From Craspedostauros australis (lineage: Eukaryota > Bacillariophyta > Bacillariophyceae > Mastogloiales > Achnanthaceae), in contig JAMXDE010000026.1 of the NCBI GenBank assembly GCA_026770025.1, positions 310,001 to 374,000 of the forward strand: a stretch of DNA of 64,000 nt. The letters run 5' to 3'. Positions 44,556 through 54,035 of the stretch are shown here, in pieces. A model generated the notes under the pieces. That model ran no database searches. It was not told the DNA's origin and saw nothing but the letters and a program-made list of their open reading frames with translations. Position 1 is the stretch's first letter. Each line of letters opens with the position of its first letter. The position numbers were made by a program, and so were the translations under genes.

Positions 44556-45331
44556 AGATCGATTCAACCCATGCGGAAGCATCCAAGAGCAAATCACAGT
44601 AGCAGCTTGGCCGGTGGATGCAGGTGCAACTTCTCCCTCACTTCCCGATCAGTTGCTCTCGACCATAACACAGCCTCGAGCAGAAGGAACATATGATAGA
44701 TCGTCCTCTATGCATGGGACAGAAGATGAGAACACGATACCCCGTACGTACAAGTAAGGATCGCACTCGTACTCGTGGAGCATGTACTAACTATGGCAAC
44801 AATCGTACCGCACCACCTGCCAAACCATGTACAAGCATAAGTACGTTCGCTCTCTCAAACCAAGGCCTGCGTTGTGAGCGGTGATCACAGCACGTCGAGG
44901 GCGCCCGTCTTTGTGTGTGGTGCGGTATCAAATGAATACGAATAGTGTCATCAAGAACTGCAACAAGATCCTGTCTTCACAAGACCTCCACCGAAAGGCC
45001 CATCATCCGTTGCCTCTTTTACTCCTGGATCTGCCCCATCCTGCGGTACGAGCCTGGCTACGTAGCTCTTGAGCGGTACCATGATGCCGTACCCCGTAGC
45101 AGCTGCGGAGGTAGCTTCGTCCAATCCCATGTATTGAACACCAAGCGTCCGTGGAATGGTGAAGACAGCTGACGGGCTGATGCATGTTCGTGAAGCAAAA
45201 GCTATGGGCAGCAGCCGAGCAAGATTCAGGAACACGGCTGTCGATCGAATCAGAGTTGGTGTAGTTGTTGGATAGTGTTGCTGCTGGTGATGTCAACGTC
45301 GATAGTGGATTGTTGATAGTCAATTTCAATT
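44556..45331. other. Intergenic region up to the retrotransposon insertion
   Basis: Downstream of the oxidase gene and reaching the left target-site copy. Apart from a small minus-strand frame at 44951-45130 (listed separately), nothing coding is supported. Confidence 0.5.
44951..45130 (-). CDS. Small open frame resembling the start of the decayed gene at 55760-56335
   Basis: 59-residue frame beginning MGLDEA. Its first 25 residues resemble the beginning of the broken gene at 56335 (MGFDSR): both read MG-(L/F)-D, then AA-GYG-(I/V)-M-P-K and a Leu. After that the two diverge. This may be a first exon, a fragment of an unknown family, or chance. No domain is recognised. The retrotransposon lies about 200 bp upstream of its ATG, possibly separating it from its original promoter. 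Confidence 0.25.
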   Translation of the reverse strand: MGLDEATSAAATGYGIMVPLKSYVARLVPQDGADPGVKEATDDGPFGGGLVKTGSCCSS

Positions 45332-45347
45332 TGTGGAAGGAAAGCAA
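45332..45347. repeat. Target-site duplication, left copy
   Basis: The 16-bp sequence tgtggaaggaaagcaa is repeated perfectly at 54020-54035, on the other side of the non-LTR retrotransposon. Confidence 0.92.
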
Positions 45348-45450
45348 TAATAATAACTCAGTGATTACATCATAGATGTGCCATAAGGCTTTACCCTCGC
45401 CGTCGCCGGCCCCGTAGGACCGAGCTTCGAGCGAGCTGTCGAGATTCTAC

Positions 45451-48400
45451 TCAATCTAGGCCTAGCCACGTTGCCATGGCCTGTCGTTCCGCTTGCATGG
45501 AACGCGACCGCCGTCGGGCTTTGACTGCGGCCTGTACTGCCGTCATCGAATGCACCCATTGTCGCATTTGGGTTTCGGTGCCGTACTCGATGTTGCGTCC
45601 GTCTCGTAAGAGCTGCAGTTCTGACGCCGTCATGTCTTGGCTGGCACTCTGGGTTATCCGGCGCACCTGCCTGCGCAATTCCTGCGTAGTTGGATGCTGA
45701 TCCCCGTCGTGCACTTTCGCATTTCTCGCCGTCCATATCGTCCAAGGTACTTTCCAAATCCATCGGATGACTTCACCTGCCCACGCCCTAGCGTCAGGGA
45801 AAAGGCACTCGTGCGTCTTCATCCACTGCTTCTGTGTTCGCACCCAATCCTTGTGTAGAAAGCCTGCTAGCAGAGGATACCAACCTACCGCGCTCTGAGG
45901 TCCATCCGTTCTCAGCTTCCGTCTCCACCGCACTAGCCCCACTCGCATGTTCTGGACCAGTCGCGGAGACGTACCAATTCTCACCATGGTGGCGATCAGT
46001 TCGGCCGTGGAGTCCTGCCAAGCTTCCTGATGTTCTGGGCACTGCAGCACGTGTTCCGTCGTTTCCTCGTGGTGACAGAATTGGCACTTCGCCGTGGGTC
46101 GCTGTCCCATCTGGTGTAGTTTCTTGTTGACACCGATGAAACCAGAGGACCACTTGGACATGAAGGTAACCATCGCCTTGCTCTTATTGGCCGACCTCGT
46201 TGACCTGTACGTGTGCCAGTCCACCGCTGCGGCCTGTTCGTCCTCCCACTGAAACTTCGACGACCAATAGGTGGCGGCTTCCGCCGCCTGAAGTATCTCG
46301 TTCAATGCGTGCTTGTCCACATGCGAAGCATCCGTGTCTCGGAGACGTAGACGCCATCGATCGGTGCTCGTGTTCCATCTTTTCACCATTCGGCGTTGTG
46401 CTGTCTCAGCCCAGAACCGCTTAGCATTGTCGTCGACAATCACATTGAGCCGCTCCAGGGTGGTCAGCGTCTTCCCAGTATCGTCCTGGTGACCTTTGAC
46501 CCATTCCCATTTTAGAGTGGCCCGAATCTGTTGCCGAAGCTTCCGGATCTCGGTAAGCACGTCCCAGTCTCGCTGATGTGGGCGGAGCTCGTCCTCTTGC
46601 GCTCGTAGCATGGCCTGTTTACCGTCTAAGGCCAGCGTGATCACGCAGTCCTCGTCCAGCCCTGGCATCCTGGATATGACCGCCAGAGACGCCCATACAC
46701 CTGCCAGTTCGCTTCTGTAGGCGCTTTGTACCTCTCGGGGTCCTGGGACAAAGGTGTTGCAGCTCATGCTGGCGTTAGACTCGGCATCAAACAGTATCGA
46801 TGACGAGGTTCCTCGGAAATCCTTGAACGAACCGTCACTCACCACCAGCAGCTTTCCACGTCTGGCTGCCCTTACTGCGTCGTGAGGCTGTAGCTCTCCC
46901 TGCAGCTGCTCAACCGGGTTGTAGCCTTCCGAGGGCTCGTCGCTCGGCTCAGCCAGGCCCACATGGCCATCCCACTCGATTCCCGTCTCGATCATCGTGA
47001 CAGACACGCGCTTGGCCCCCGCTGGGAGCACCTCGACGTGTCCAGCCCTAGTGAATCGCTGTCGACGGGTCCGGCTGGTGAGACGCTGCCTGTAGCGCTG
47101 GATTGGACGAGTGGCCATGTCAAAGATCACGTCTGTATACGGTAGCTTCCACCACCGCCAGGTCCTATCATCGCTGTGCCACCTACCCAGAGGTTGGTGG
47201 AGCGTCAAGCCTCGGAAGCACATGAATTTGCACCACCGCTGCCATTCCTTCCACCAGCCGCTCGGGAGGCGGTCAGGTTGGCTTGCCCATTGCTTGGGCA
47301 GGGTCGAAGCGGCGATTCCGTCATGCGCCTCCGCCAGTATTCTCGTTCCGTTAGCCGACGTGATATCTGACATTCGTATCACACCCAGCTTCTGACGCAC
47401 CATATTCAGATGGTATAGCTGAGCTCCTTTCACACCCTGGCTGAGCCAGATGTCCATCAAGCACTTGTCGCCTCGCCGCTGGCGAGTCGCCGACTTCGTG
47501 GTTTCGAGGATGTCTATGCTGGTGTCGTGAAGCTGTTGCCAGAGTCCGGTGACCCAGCAACTCGTGGCGCAGTGTCCGATGTCCTTGTGTGAGTACCGGA
47601 ACAGAGATCGCTCCACTCCCAGCTCCTCTTTCAAGGCCAGAATAGAGCATTTGATCATTTCCCCAGTTTGGGTGCCACGATGGACTTCGTCGAAGGCCAG
47701 CTGGACCTGCGAAATCAACTGCATATTGGCTGGGTTGATGATCCCCAGCCCGCCCAGTGACGTCGTACCATACACCAAGTCTCTCGGGAAGTTCCTGGAT
47801 ACCCCCATTTTCGGGAGTGCTGCCAGCAACGCCGGGGCCATGATCCGCCGCCATTGTGGCCGAGTAAGCTGAACCATTGGAAGCGCGTATTCAATCGTCT
47901 TCATGAACCGCAGCGTGAGGGCAGACCTTGCGTCGGCTGGAGAAATTTTCGCCGTCCGCATGCGTCCCCCGAATTCTTCTGCTTTCTTGCGGAGTCTGTC
48001 AGCCTGCGCTTCTTGATTCCCGTCGAAGTCAATGAACACTCCCAACGTGAAGAGTGGCTGGTCCATTGGTTTGTACGGTATTTCCGCCGCTGAGTCGTGC
48101 CCGTCGTTGATATTGATGGTGGTCAACGGGTTGGCGTCTTGCCACGTCCATTGTCCTGAAACGAATTCCGGTTGCATCGCCCACCAAGCAGACTTGCTCG
48201 GCACGAGAGCACCGCCGGTAACATGCAGCAGCTTGCTCCAGTCTTGTACCATCGCCTTAAAGGCTTCCGTGTCCGCCGTCACTGTGCCACCTGTTTCCAG
48301 CCTCACTAGGTCCGTGTCGTCCACAAAGGCTGATCCCAGAATTGAGATCGTCTGCTCGTCAGGGGTCTGTAGCGGCGAGGCATGACCAAGAAGACCCATA

Positions 48401-50859
48401 GCGTTAAACATGACGGAACTGATGACCGCCCAAATAGCCGGTCCTGCCCCGTTCCCTTGGCCAATGCCGTGCATCTGGCAATCCGCCCCGCGACCATATG
48501 ATCTATCAGACACTCCGTATGCGGTGCTAATGTGGTGCTGTGCGTCTCGGAGCGTCTTGAACATGCTTCTCGTCGCCGATCTGTTCGCTCCGGCCGCCAT
48601 CATCACCGTCGCCGCGAAGTTTGGGACTATCCTGTCGTAACAGGATTTTGCGTCGTTGGAGCAGAATGAGACCGCCACTTTCCGCTGGAAACCCAGGTCA
48701 ATGCTGATACGCTTGTTCAGTGCTGCGCTGATTGCCGACCTGCATTTGCGGCTACCAAATTGGAATCCCGAGAGCCATCCTGCTTTCTCCGCAGTTTGCA
48801 TCATTTGTCGTCCAAGTCTTTTGTTGTTCAGATTAAACTGCGCGTCCATCAATTGTATAGTCCTCATCTTTTCGATGTTGAAGACTTGCGCCTTCTTCAG
48901 TATCTCGACGTCGGTGATCCTTTGCCATGGTCTCGGCGAATGGCCTGTTTGGTACGGAATGTCCCTCAACATCATGTCGGCGTCTGCTAGGCTCTTGACG
49001 GACATCGCTGCTTTGTAGTGTCCGAAGTGCGGCGTGCTCGGTTCTGAGTTCGTCAGTTCCGTCTGTCGTTTCCACGCTTTGATGTGCTCCTCTGTCGTAA
49101 GTTCCTCCTTGTCTTGTGCAATGGGTTGTAAGGACTGCAGCAGGGCATGAGTCATAGGATCCGGCACTTCTGGGGTGGATCCCTGCGCGTTGATGAGTTG
49201 TGTCTCCAGTGCTGGATTCCAAATCCGGTCCATGATCCTTTTCGTCTGGCCCGACATGCAAGGGGTCTGGTCTGCTTGGGAAAATCGTCGTTTGTTTTCC
49301 CTTATGCACGCTGTGACGATGTCGTGTTGTTCCGTGCATTCCTGCAATCGGCCTTCGTCATCCGTGAATAAGACCTTCGTCGTCATCGACTTGTCTTGCC
49401 CAAACACGGCTCGAAGGCGTCCCGCTTGTTCCCGTTGTTTCTCTCGATTCATCAGGGATTGCAGTGCGGCTTCGTATTCTTGTTCATGGGCGTCGTGTTG
49501 TTGCCTGGCTATCTGTACCAGAAACTCTTGACGGGCCTTTTCGTGATCCTTCTTTTGCTTGTAGTATGTGGTGTATGCCTCCGATCGGCGTTGTTGTGCC
49601 TGGAGCAGAGTCTCCCCTACCTCCAGTCCCACCAGCTTCCGTGTGCGGCACCGGAGCGACGAGCTGACCTTTACCCCTGCCAGGTGTTTGACCTCCAGGG
49701 ACCAGTGTTTGATCACGTTCCTTGCGTGTTGCAGTTCTGGAGACCAGGCGGCCCCTCCCATCTTCAGCTTGCGACACCCCTTCTCCGCGTGCCGGCGGAT
49801 CTCGTATGTTTGAGTAAGAAGCTTGTCGTATTGGCGGCGTTGGTCGTGAGTCAGTCTCCACCCTTGGGTCTTGGCTGTGAGCCACATCTTCTGCGTGCGG
49901 TCGAAGATGTTGTGTCTTCCGTATTCTTCTAGAAGCGCGTCATTGTACCGTTGCATAACTCGGGGGTCACTCAGCACAAGACGGCGTGGCGTAGCCTTGC
50001 GAACCGGTTTGATACCTGTTCCCAATACCTGGTCGAAGCTGATATCGATCCACACCGCTCTGTGATCGGACGGGATTGCTGCACCAAACTCCAAGTAGCC
50101 GGCTTTCTCCAGGACGACTCCTTCAGAGACGAATATCGCGTCGATAGGAATACCGCTGCGGTTGCGTTGTTGTGTTGCTCGGCGAGATAGGTCTCGTCCT
50201 ATTCGTTTCTGTACCGTGTTTTGCAACCCTGCGGCCTCGAGGCGTTTGGCGGTCGGGCTATCCATGACATCGTCATTCAGGTCCACTCCTAGTACAATGG
50301 TGTCGCCATCCGCTTTCCACTTGTGTATCTCGGCTGTTATGTCTGTGATCCAGGCTTCGTGCGGGTCCTCTTCTCTTCCGGTAGCGTGCAGTGCTCGCGT
50401 CTGTTGTGCCCAGACCGTGGTGGCTCCCTCAGTAGACCGGCATGGCCTGTAGGCTGCGATGACTCGCAATCTCTTGGTGCCTTTCCCTTCCGTGAGGGTC
50501 CAACACCACCGACCCATACCACTCTCATCGGTTCCAGTTTGAAACGTACGTGCGGCCATTTGCGCCGTTACGACCACCCCTGCTCCTCCATACAGTCGCG
50601 GGTCTCTTTTGTCTTCGTGCGTGTTGTAAGCAAAGGAGTGTTTAGATCGGGGTAGCTGTCGTCTGGATCGCTCTGCCCACTGGTCGTGCGGTCGTGCGTA
50701 GTCCCAACGTATGTTGGTTTCCGCCATGCATAGCATGTCCAAGTCGCTTGATTTAATGAACCCGAAGATCTCCTCGTTCTTCTGCTGGTACGTGTGAATG
50801 GGTAACTGGGCTACATTTTGGTATACGATGCGGATCGTCGCCTTAGCCTTTTCCGTCAT
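45451..50859 (-). CDS. LINE ORF2: AP-type endonuclease, reverse transcriptase, RNase H
   Basis: 1802-residue polyprotein for target-primed reverse transcription. The apurinic-type endonuclease spans about residues 1-270, with QNV near the start, CMAET, GVDLNDD near 193 and SDHRAVW near 265. The reverse transcriptase spans about 560-900, with NDAKSCYDRI near 740 and the catalytic FVDD near 845 in place of the commoner YADD. An RNase H domain lies at about 1335-1460, with SDGS, SELAG and LDGK supplying the acidic residues. A CQFCHHEETTEHVLQCPEH zinc-binding motif sits near 1600, as in many LINEs. The start is the ATG at 50859. The protein acts on its own RNA in a ribonucleoprotein, with integration in the nucleus. 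Confidence 0.93.
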   Translation of the reverse strand: MTEKAKATIRIVYQNVAQLPIHTYQQKNEEIFGFIKSSDLDMLCMAETNIRWDYARPHDQWAERSRRQLPRSKHSFAYNTHEDKRDPRLYGGAGVVVTAQMAARTFQTGTDESGMGRWCWTLTEGKGTKRLRVIAAYRPCRSTEGATTVWAQQTRALHATGREEDPHEAWITDITAEIHKWKADGDTIVLGVDLNDDVMDSPTAKRLEAAGLQNTVQKRIGRDLSRRATQQRNRSGIPIDAIFVSEGVVLEKAGYLEFGAAIPSDHRAVWIDISFDQVLGTGIKPVRKATPRRLVLSDPRVMQRYNDALLEEYGRHNIFDRTQKMWLTAKTQGWRLTHDQRRQYDKLLTQTYEIRRHAEKGCRKLKMGGAAWSPELQHARNVIKHWSLEVKHLAGVKVSSSLRCRTRKLVGLEVGETLLQAQQRRSEAYTTYYKQKKDHEKARQEFLVQIARQQHDAHEQEYEAALQSLMNREKQREQAGRLRAVFGQDKSMTTKVLFTDDEGRLQECTEQHDIVTACIRENKRRFSQADQTPCMSGQTKRIMDRIWNPALETQLINAQGSTPEVPDPMTHALLQSLQPIAQDKEELTTEEHIKAWKRQTELTNSEPSTPHFGHYKAAMSVKSLADADMMLRDIPYQTGHSPRPWQRITDVEILKKAQVFNIEKMRTIQLMDAQFNLNNKRLGRQMMQTAEKAGWLSGFQFGSRKCRSAISAALNKRISIDLGFQRKVAVSFCSNDAKSCYDRIVPNFAATVMMAAGANRSATRSMFKTLRDAQHHISTAYGVSDRSYGRGADCQMHGIGQGNGAGPAIWAVISSVMFNAMGLLGHASPLQTPDEQTISILGSAFVDDTDLVRLETGGTVTADTEAFKAMVQDWSKLLHVTGGALVPSKSAWWAMQPEFVSGQWTWQDANPLTTININDGHDSAAEIPYKPMDQPLFTLGVFIDFDGNQEAQADRLRKKAEEFGGRMRTAKISPADARSALTLRFMKTIEYALPMVQLTRPQWRRIMAPALLAALPKMGVSRNFPRDLVYGTTSLGGLGIINPANMQLISQVQLAFDEVHRGTQTGEMIKCSILALKEELGVERSLFRYSHKDIGHCATSCWVTGLWQQLHDTSIDILETTKSATRQRRGDKCLMDIWLSQGVKGAQLYHLNMVRQKLGVIRMSDITSANGTRILAEAHDGIAASTLPKQWASQPDRLPSGWWKEWQRWCKFMCFRGLTLHQPLGRWHSDDRTWRWWKLPYTDVIFDMATRPIQRYRQRLTSRTRRQRFTRAGHVEVLPAGAKRVSVTMIETGIEWDGHVGLAEPSDEPSEGYNPVEQLQGELQPHDAVRAARRGKLLVVSDGSFKDFRGTSSSILFDAESNASMSCNTFVPGPREVQSAYRSELAGVWASLAVISRMPGLDEDCVITLALDGKQAMLRAQEDELRPHQRDWDVLTEIRKLRQQIRATLKWEWVKGHQDDTGKTLTTLERLNVIVDDNAKRFWAETAQRRMVKRWNTSTDRWRLRLRDTDASHVDKHALNEILQAAEAATYWSSKFQWEDEQAAAVDWHTYRSTRSANKSKAMVTFMSKWSSGFIGVNKKLHQMGQRPTAKCQFCHHEETTEHVLQCPEHQEAWQDSTAELIATMVRIGTSPRLVQNMRVGLVRWRRKLRTDGPQSAVGWYPLLAGFLHKDWVRTQKQWMKTHECLFPDARAWAGEVIRWIWKVPWTIWTARNAKVHDGDQHPTTQELRRQVRRITQSASQDMTASELQLLRDGRNIEYGTETQMRQWVHSMTAVQAAVKARRRSRSMQAERQAMATWLGLD

Positions 50860-51153
50860 CGGATCCCCGCAAGCATCGTTTAGCCTACTTGCTGCATCTA
50901 GCGCCTCCTGGTCTGTCCTGGTGTTGTCTCCGGTACTCAGTGGAACCGGGGCACCGAAACCTTGGCACTGATGGTGTTGTGGTGATTGTTGGCTCTTTGG
51001 TCACAATCCTTCCGGTTCGACTCTGACCTTGTTGGTGTCGTTATCGTTGACTCCGCCGTTGTTGTTTTCGTTGATGTTGTCGTTGTTGCCTACGTGGGCG
51101 GCGATGTCGGTGGTCGTTGGTGGTGGTTGTTGTCGTAGTTGTTGATATTGTGG

Positions 51154-51188
<35 letters not shown>

Positions 51189-51510
51189 ATTGGTGCTATC
51201 GTTGTTATTGTTATGTTATCGTTGTTGTTGTTGATGCTGTCGGTGTTGCTGTTGCTGTCGCGTGGGCCTGGTGTTGATGCCTGTGTTGTTACAACTGTTG
51301 TCGATGTTCGCTGTCGCGGTACGTTATGCTTCGATGATGCCGTATTGTATTTGTTCGTCTCCTTGGCCTTCTATCTGTGCAGCTGTGAGTTGCCTTGCCT
51401 TCGTCTCGTTGTTGTGTTGCCGTTGTTTCGATCGGTGTCTTGTTATTGCTGTTGCTCGATTTTCCGTCGGGGCTCCTTCTTGTTGTTGTTGTTGTTTTTT
51501 TTTTTTTTTT
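50860..51510 (-). other. Inter-ORF spacer of the LINE
   Basis: This 650-bp low-complexity stretch links ORF1 and ORF2. It begins with a run of 18 A on the sense strand directly after the ORF1 stop, followed by CAA units, and contains the (gtt)12 tract. ORF2 is in the same frame register as ORF1 but separated by stops, so ORF2 needs reinitiation or an internal entry mechanism. Confidence 0.7.
51153..51188. repeat. Trinucleotide microsatellite (gtt)12
   Basis: Twelve perfect copies inside the LINE inter-ORF spacer; they read (aac)12 on the sense strand of the element. Confidence 0.9.
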
Positions 51511-53919
51511 TTACTCGACTCGTGCGGCGTCTGCGCCTGCCTGCTTGGTTTGTTCGGTGTCCATTGGATCTTCTGTTTCCATGTCCTCCACACTCTGCTC
51601 CTCATCATCGCTCTCGTCGTCCTCACTCGAGGTCGCACTGCTTTCTTTGCCATCCGTTCCCGCTGCCATAGATAGTTCTCCGTCGTCTGACACACTCTCT
51701 TCGCCTTCAGGGATGCTGATGCCCGGATTATCCACGTCGAAGTCTGTTTTCGCCGATGGGTCTGCTGCGAATTGCCGCGGATTGGCCGACTTGTTTCTCG
51801 CTGTGTTGGCGATTGCCGTGCCTACGTGTGCCGATTGCTGCGCTACTGTGGCCGTCGCGAAGGTTGCCACCGTACCGTTGTCTCCGTTTTGGATTCTGGG
51901 GTTCGACGTCATTTCCACTTCAAATTTCAGAAGCGGAACGGGCTTCATTTTTCCGTTCTCATCGACGTAGCCTTCCCACCCGACATCAGCCGCAGTGAGG
52001 CCGATCATCTCTTCTTCATCCAGATCCAGGAAGTGTGCTCCTGCCTGCACCAGCTGTCCCATTTCGAGTTCCTCTTTGCTTCTCACAAGCCCGGTTTCCC
52101 AGTCCACGTCGTAAAACTCGTTTTGCGCCCAGGCTTCTGGTGTGAACCAGCCTTGGCACTTGTGGTCGAGCTTCTTGCTGCAGAAGAATGGGAGCTTCGA
52201 GATCAGCTCTCTGGCCTCCACTTGTCGTTTGGGGTGGAACACAAAGAAGGTCCTGTTGCGGTCCGCTTTGTCTGTGTCCACTGACACAAACAGTGTGTAG
52301 TCAGGGTCTTCAAAGGAGCGCAGGTTCATGACCACCTCGCGGAGTGTGAGGTTCCAGATAGGCACTTCGACATCCAGCTGCATGATGGAGTAGACGCCTT
52401 GAGTCATCATCTTCTTCTCGAACGCCACTTGGTGCGCCACCATCGAGCTCAGGTTTGCGAGTTCCGACGGGGGGTGGTGGAATCTCTGGTCAAGGGCATC
52501 TGGCATGAAACGCATCTGCTTTCCCAAGAGACGGACGGTGTCCGCTCTGTGATTGAACATCTCCTTCATCGCCACACGACACACCCTTGACTTGGATTCC
52601 CCGCACATGATGTGGGTCGCCCTGGGTCGGTTCCGGAAGTCGTCTGTGTCTGGTCTGCGGCCGCGCCTCCTGACCAGCTGGATTTCCCTCACCCGAAGCT
52701 GAACCACGAATTGGTTTTTCACCAGCTCGTTGACGTTGATCACTTCAGCAAGGTCGTCGGTGTTCATGGAGCTATGGCTTCCAAACAGCCATCCTGCCGC
52801 GACGACATTGTGTTCTTGGATGTCGGACTTGCGGAAGGAAATCGCAGCTGCTGCCAGGGTGCCGTCGTCCTCGAACACGTCCAGGTCTTGTTTGTGGGCC
52901 ACCCAGATGCGGGTGTAAGTCATGAAACCAGTCCGGGCGTATAGACTTTCCACGAACTGTTTCAGCGTCTCCCTGTTGGTCCATGCCACATCCGCCACGG
53001 TCCAAGGACGCAACTCTTTGCTCTTGCGCCACGCCAGAATTTGCGCTTTAGAGTCCGCGCGGAAGATGAATGCTCTGAGGGCGTTGAGGCTCGCGATGAC
53101 TTGTACCAATGGGGTTTCGCTGCCTTCCCTGGACATCGGTAGACGCACGTCGAAGAACGTTTTGTGAAAGTCGCTCAAGACGTCGTTGACGCTCTGCAAT
53201 TCTCTGGCCTGTGGGGCCTTCCGTGGATACGCCATGACCTTCCTGCGTGGCTTGCGCGACTTCTTCTTCGAAGACGGGTTCGGGGAGGTAGCTTGTGCTT
53301 CATCCTTGTCCTCGTCGTCGTCGAACCGGATTCCTTTCACTTGCATGAACACCACTCGGGCGGCGATCCACGCCGATGTCTCGTGTGTGGCTTTGATTTG
53401 TCCCAATTTCCACATTGAGGACGAGAAGATGTTCGAAGTGGCCACTAGCCGCACCATGACTTGGATCACCTGCAGGTTGGATTCCGCTGGTAATTTGTTG
53501 TCGTACGCGTCCTCAAAGAGGACCTTCCATTGTTCCAAGGTTGCTCCGTCTGCTAGCTCGTCGCTCATCTCTCTCACGAAGGCGATCGACTCGTCAAGCG
53601 CTCCATCTTCTCCGGTGGTTGCCGTGAACGGCTCTGTTCCGCGGGTCATCAAGTTTCTCTCTCTGAGGATGTCTCCCCAGCTTCTTTCGTGCTGGTGGCT
53701 CCAAATCCAACGGTTCTCGTTTTGGATCGCACCCTTTTTTGGGGACTTTTTGGTCGGTGAGTCTCTGGCCTGCCTCTTCCCTCCTCGGCCTCCCCCATGA
53801 GCGCCTTTGCCACGGGCCTGACGGCCTCCTCTTCCTGATCGTCCTCGTCCCATTGTCGGTGGCTTTCGAGGGGTCTGGTTGGCTTTGCCAACATCGTTTT
53901 GGGCGTCTGTGCGCACCAT
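51511..53919 (-). CDS. LINE ORF1 protein (predicted RNA-binding, unrecognised fold)
   Basis: 802 residues if started at the ATG at 53919 (acaATGG). An in-frame ATG 25 codons upstream (53994) is still inside the element and is an alternative. The N-terminus is Gly/Arg/Lys-rich (RGG-like, residues about 15-65), suitable for RNA binding. The middle 550 residues look globular but match no family I know. The C-terminal 110 residues are Ser/Asp/Glu-rich. No CCHC zinc knuckle is visible, unlike ORF1 proteins of many LINE clades. Position upstream of ORF2 and inside the target duplications makes the ORF1 assignment secure; the biochemical role is inferred. The stop codon overlaps the start of an A18 run. 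Confidence 0.8.
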   Translation of the reverse strand: MVRTDAQNDVGKANQTPRKPPTMGRGRSGRGGRQARGKGAHGGGRGGKRQARDSPTKKSPKKGAIQNENRWIWSHQHERSWGDILRERNLMTRGTEPFTATTGEDGALDESIAFVREMSDELADGATLEQWKVLFEDAYDNKLPAESNLQVIQVMVRLVATSNIFSSSMWKLGQIKATHETSAWIAARVVFMQVKGIRFDDDEDKDEAQATSPNPSSKKKSRKPRRKVMAYPRKAPQARELQSVNDVLSDFHKTFFDVRLPMSREGSETPLVQVIASLNALRAFIFRADSKAQILAWRKSKELRPWTVADVAWTNRETLKQFVESLYARTGFMTYTRIWVAHKQDLDVFEDDGTLAAAAISFRKSDIQEHNVVAAGWLFGSHSSMNTDDLAEVINVNELVKNQFVVQLRVREIQLVRRRGRRPDTDDFRNRPRATHIMCGESKSRVCRVAMKEMFNHRADTVRLLGKQMRFMPDALDQRFHHPPSELANLSSMVAHQVAFEKKMMTQGVYSIMQLDVEVPIWNLTLREVVMNLRSFEDPDYTLFVSVDTDKADRNRTFFVFHPKRQVEARELISKLPFFCSKKLDHKCQGWFTPEAWAQNEFYDVDWETGLVRSKEELEMGQLVQAGAHFLDLDEEEMIGLTAADVGWEGYVDENGKMKPVPLLKFEVEMTSNPRIQNGDNGTVATFATATVAQQSAHVGTAIANTARNKSANPRQFAADPSAKTDFDVDNPGISIPEGEESVSDDGELSMAAGTDGKESSATSSEDDESDDEEQSVEDMETEDPMDTEQTKQAGADAARVE

Positions 53920-54019
53920 TGTCAACAACTTTGTGCTGGTAGTGTTTCTACGTGTTCTACGTAAAAGTTTTTGTACTGGTCCTACGTACGTCATCAACAG
54001 TGGAAGAGTCACGGGACTG

Positions 54020-54035
54020 TGTGGAAGGAAAGCAA
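54020..54035. repeat. Target-site duplication, right copy
   Basis: Second perfect copy of tgtggaaggaaagcaa. The flanking bases differ (t versus g before, t versus c after), which fixes the duplication at 16 bp. Confidence 0.92.

Larger units (their letters stand above)
45348..54019 (-). mobile_element. Complete non-LTR (LINE) retrotransposon
   Basis: 8.7-kb element on the minus strand, bounded by a perfect 16-bp target duplication. Its order is a 100-bp 5' leader, ORF1 (53919-51511), a 650-bp spacer, ORF2 with endonuclease, reverse transcriptase and RNase H (50859-45451), and a 100-bp 3' tail that ends in three TTA repeats instead of poly(A). Both ORFs are open and all catalytic motifs looked for are present. 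Intact genes and an unmutated duplication indicate a recent, possibly active insertion. It lies about 590 bp upstream of the small heat shock gene. Confidence 0.93.

Noticed and set aside
50995-51035. Possible tRNA B-box (ggttcgactctgacc)
   Set aside because: No matching A-box, acceptor stem or anticodon arm could be found around it.
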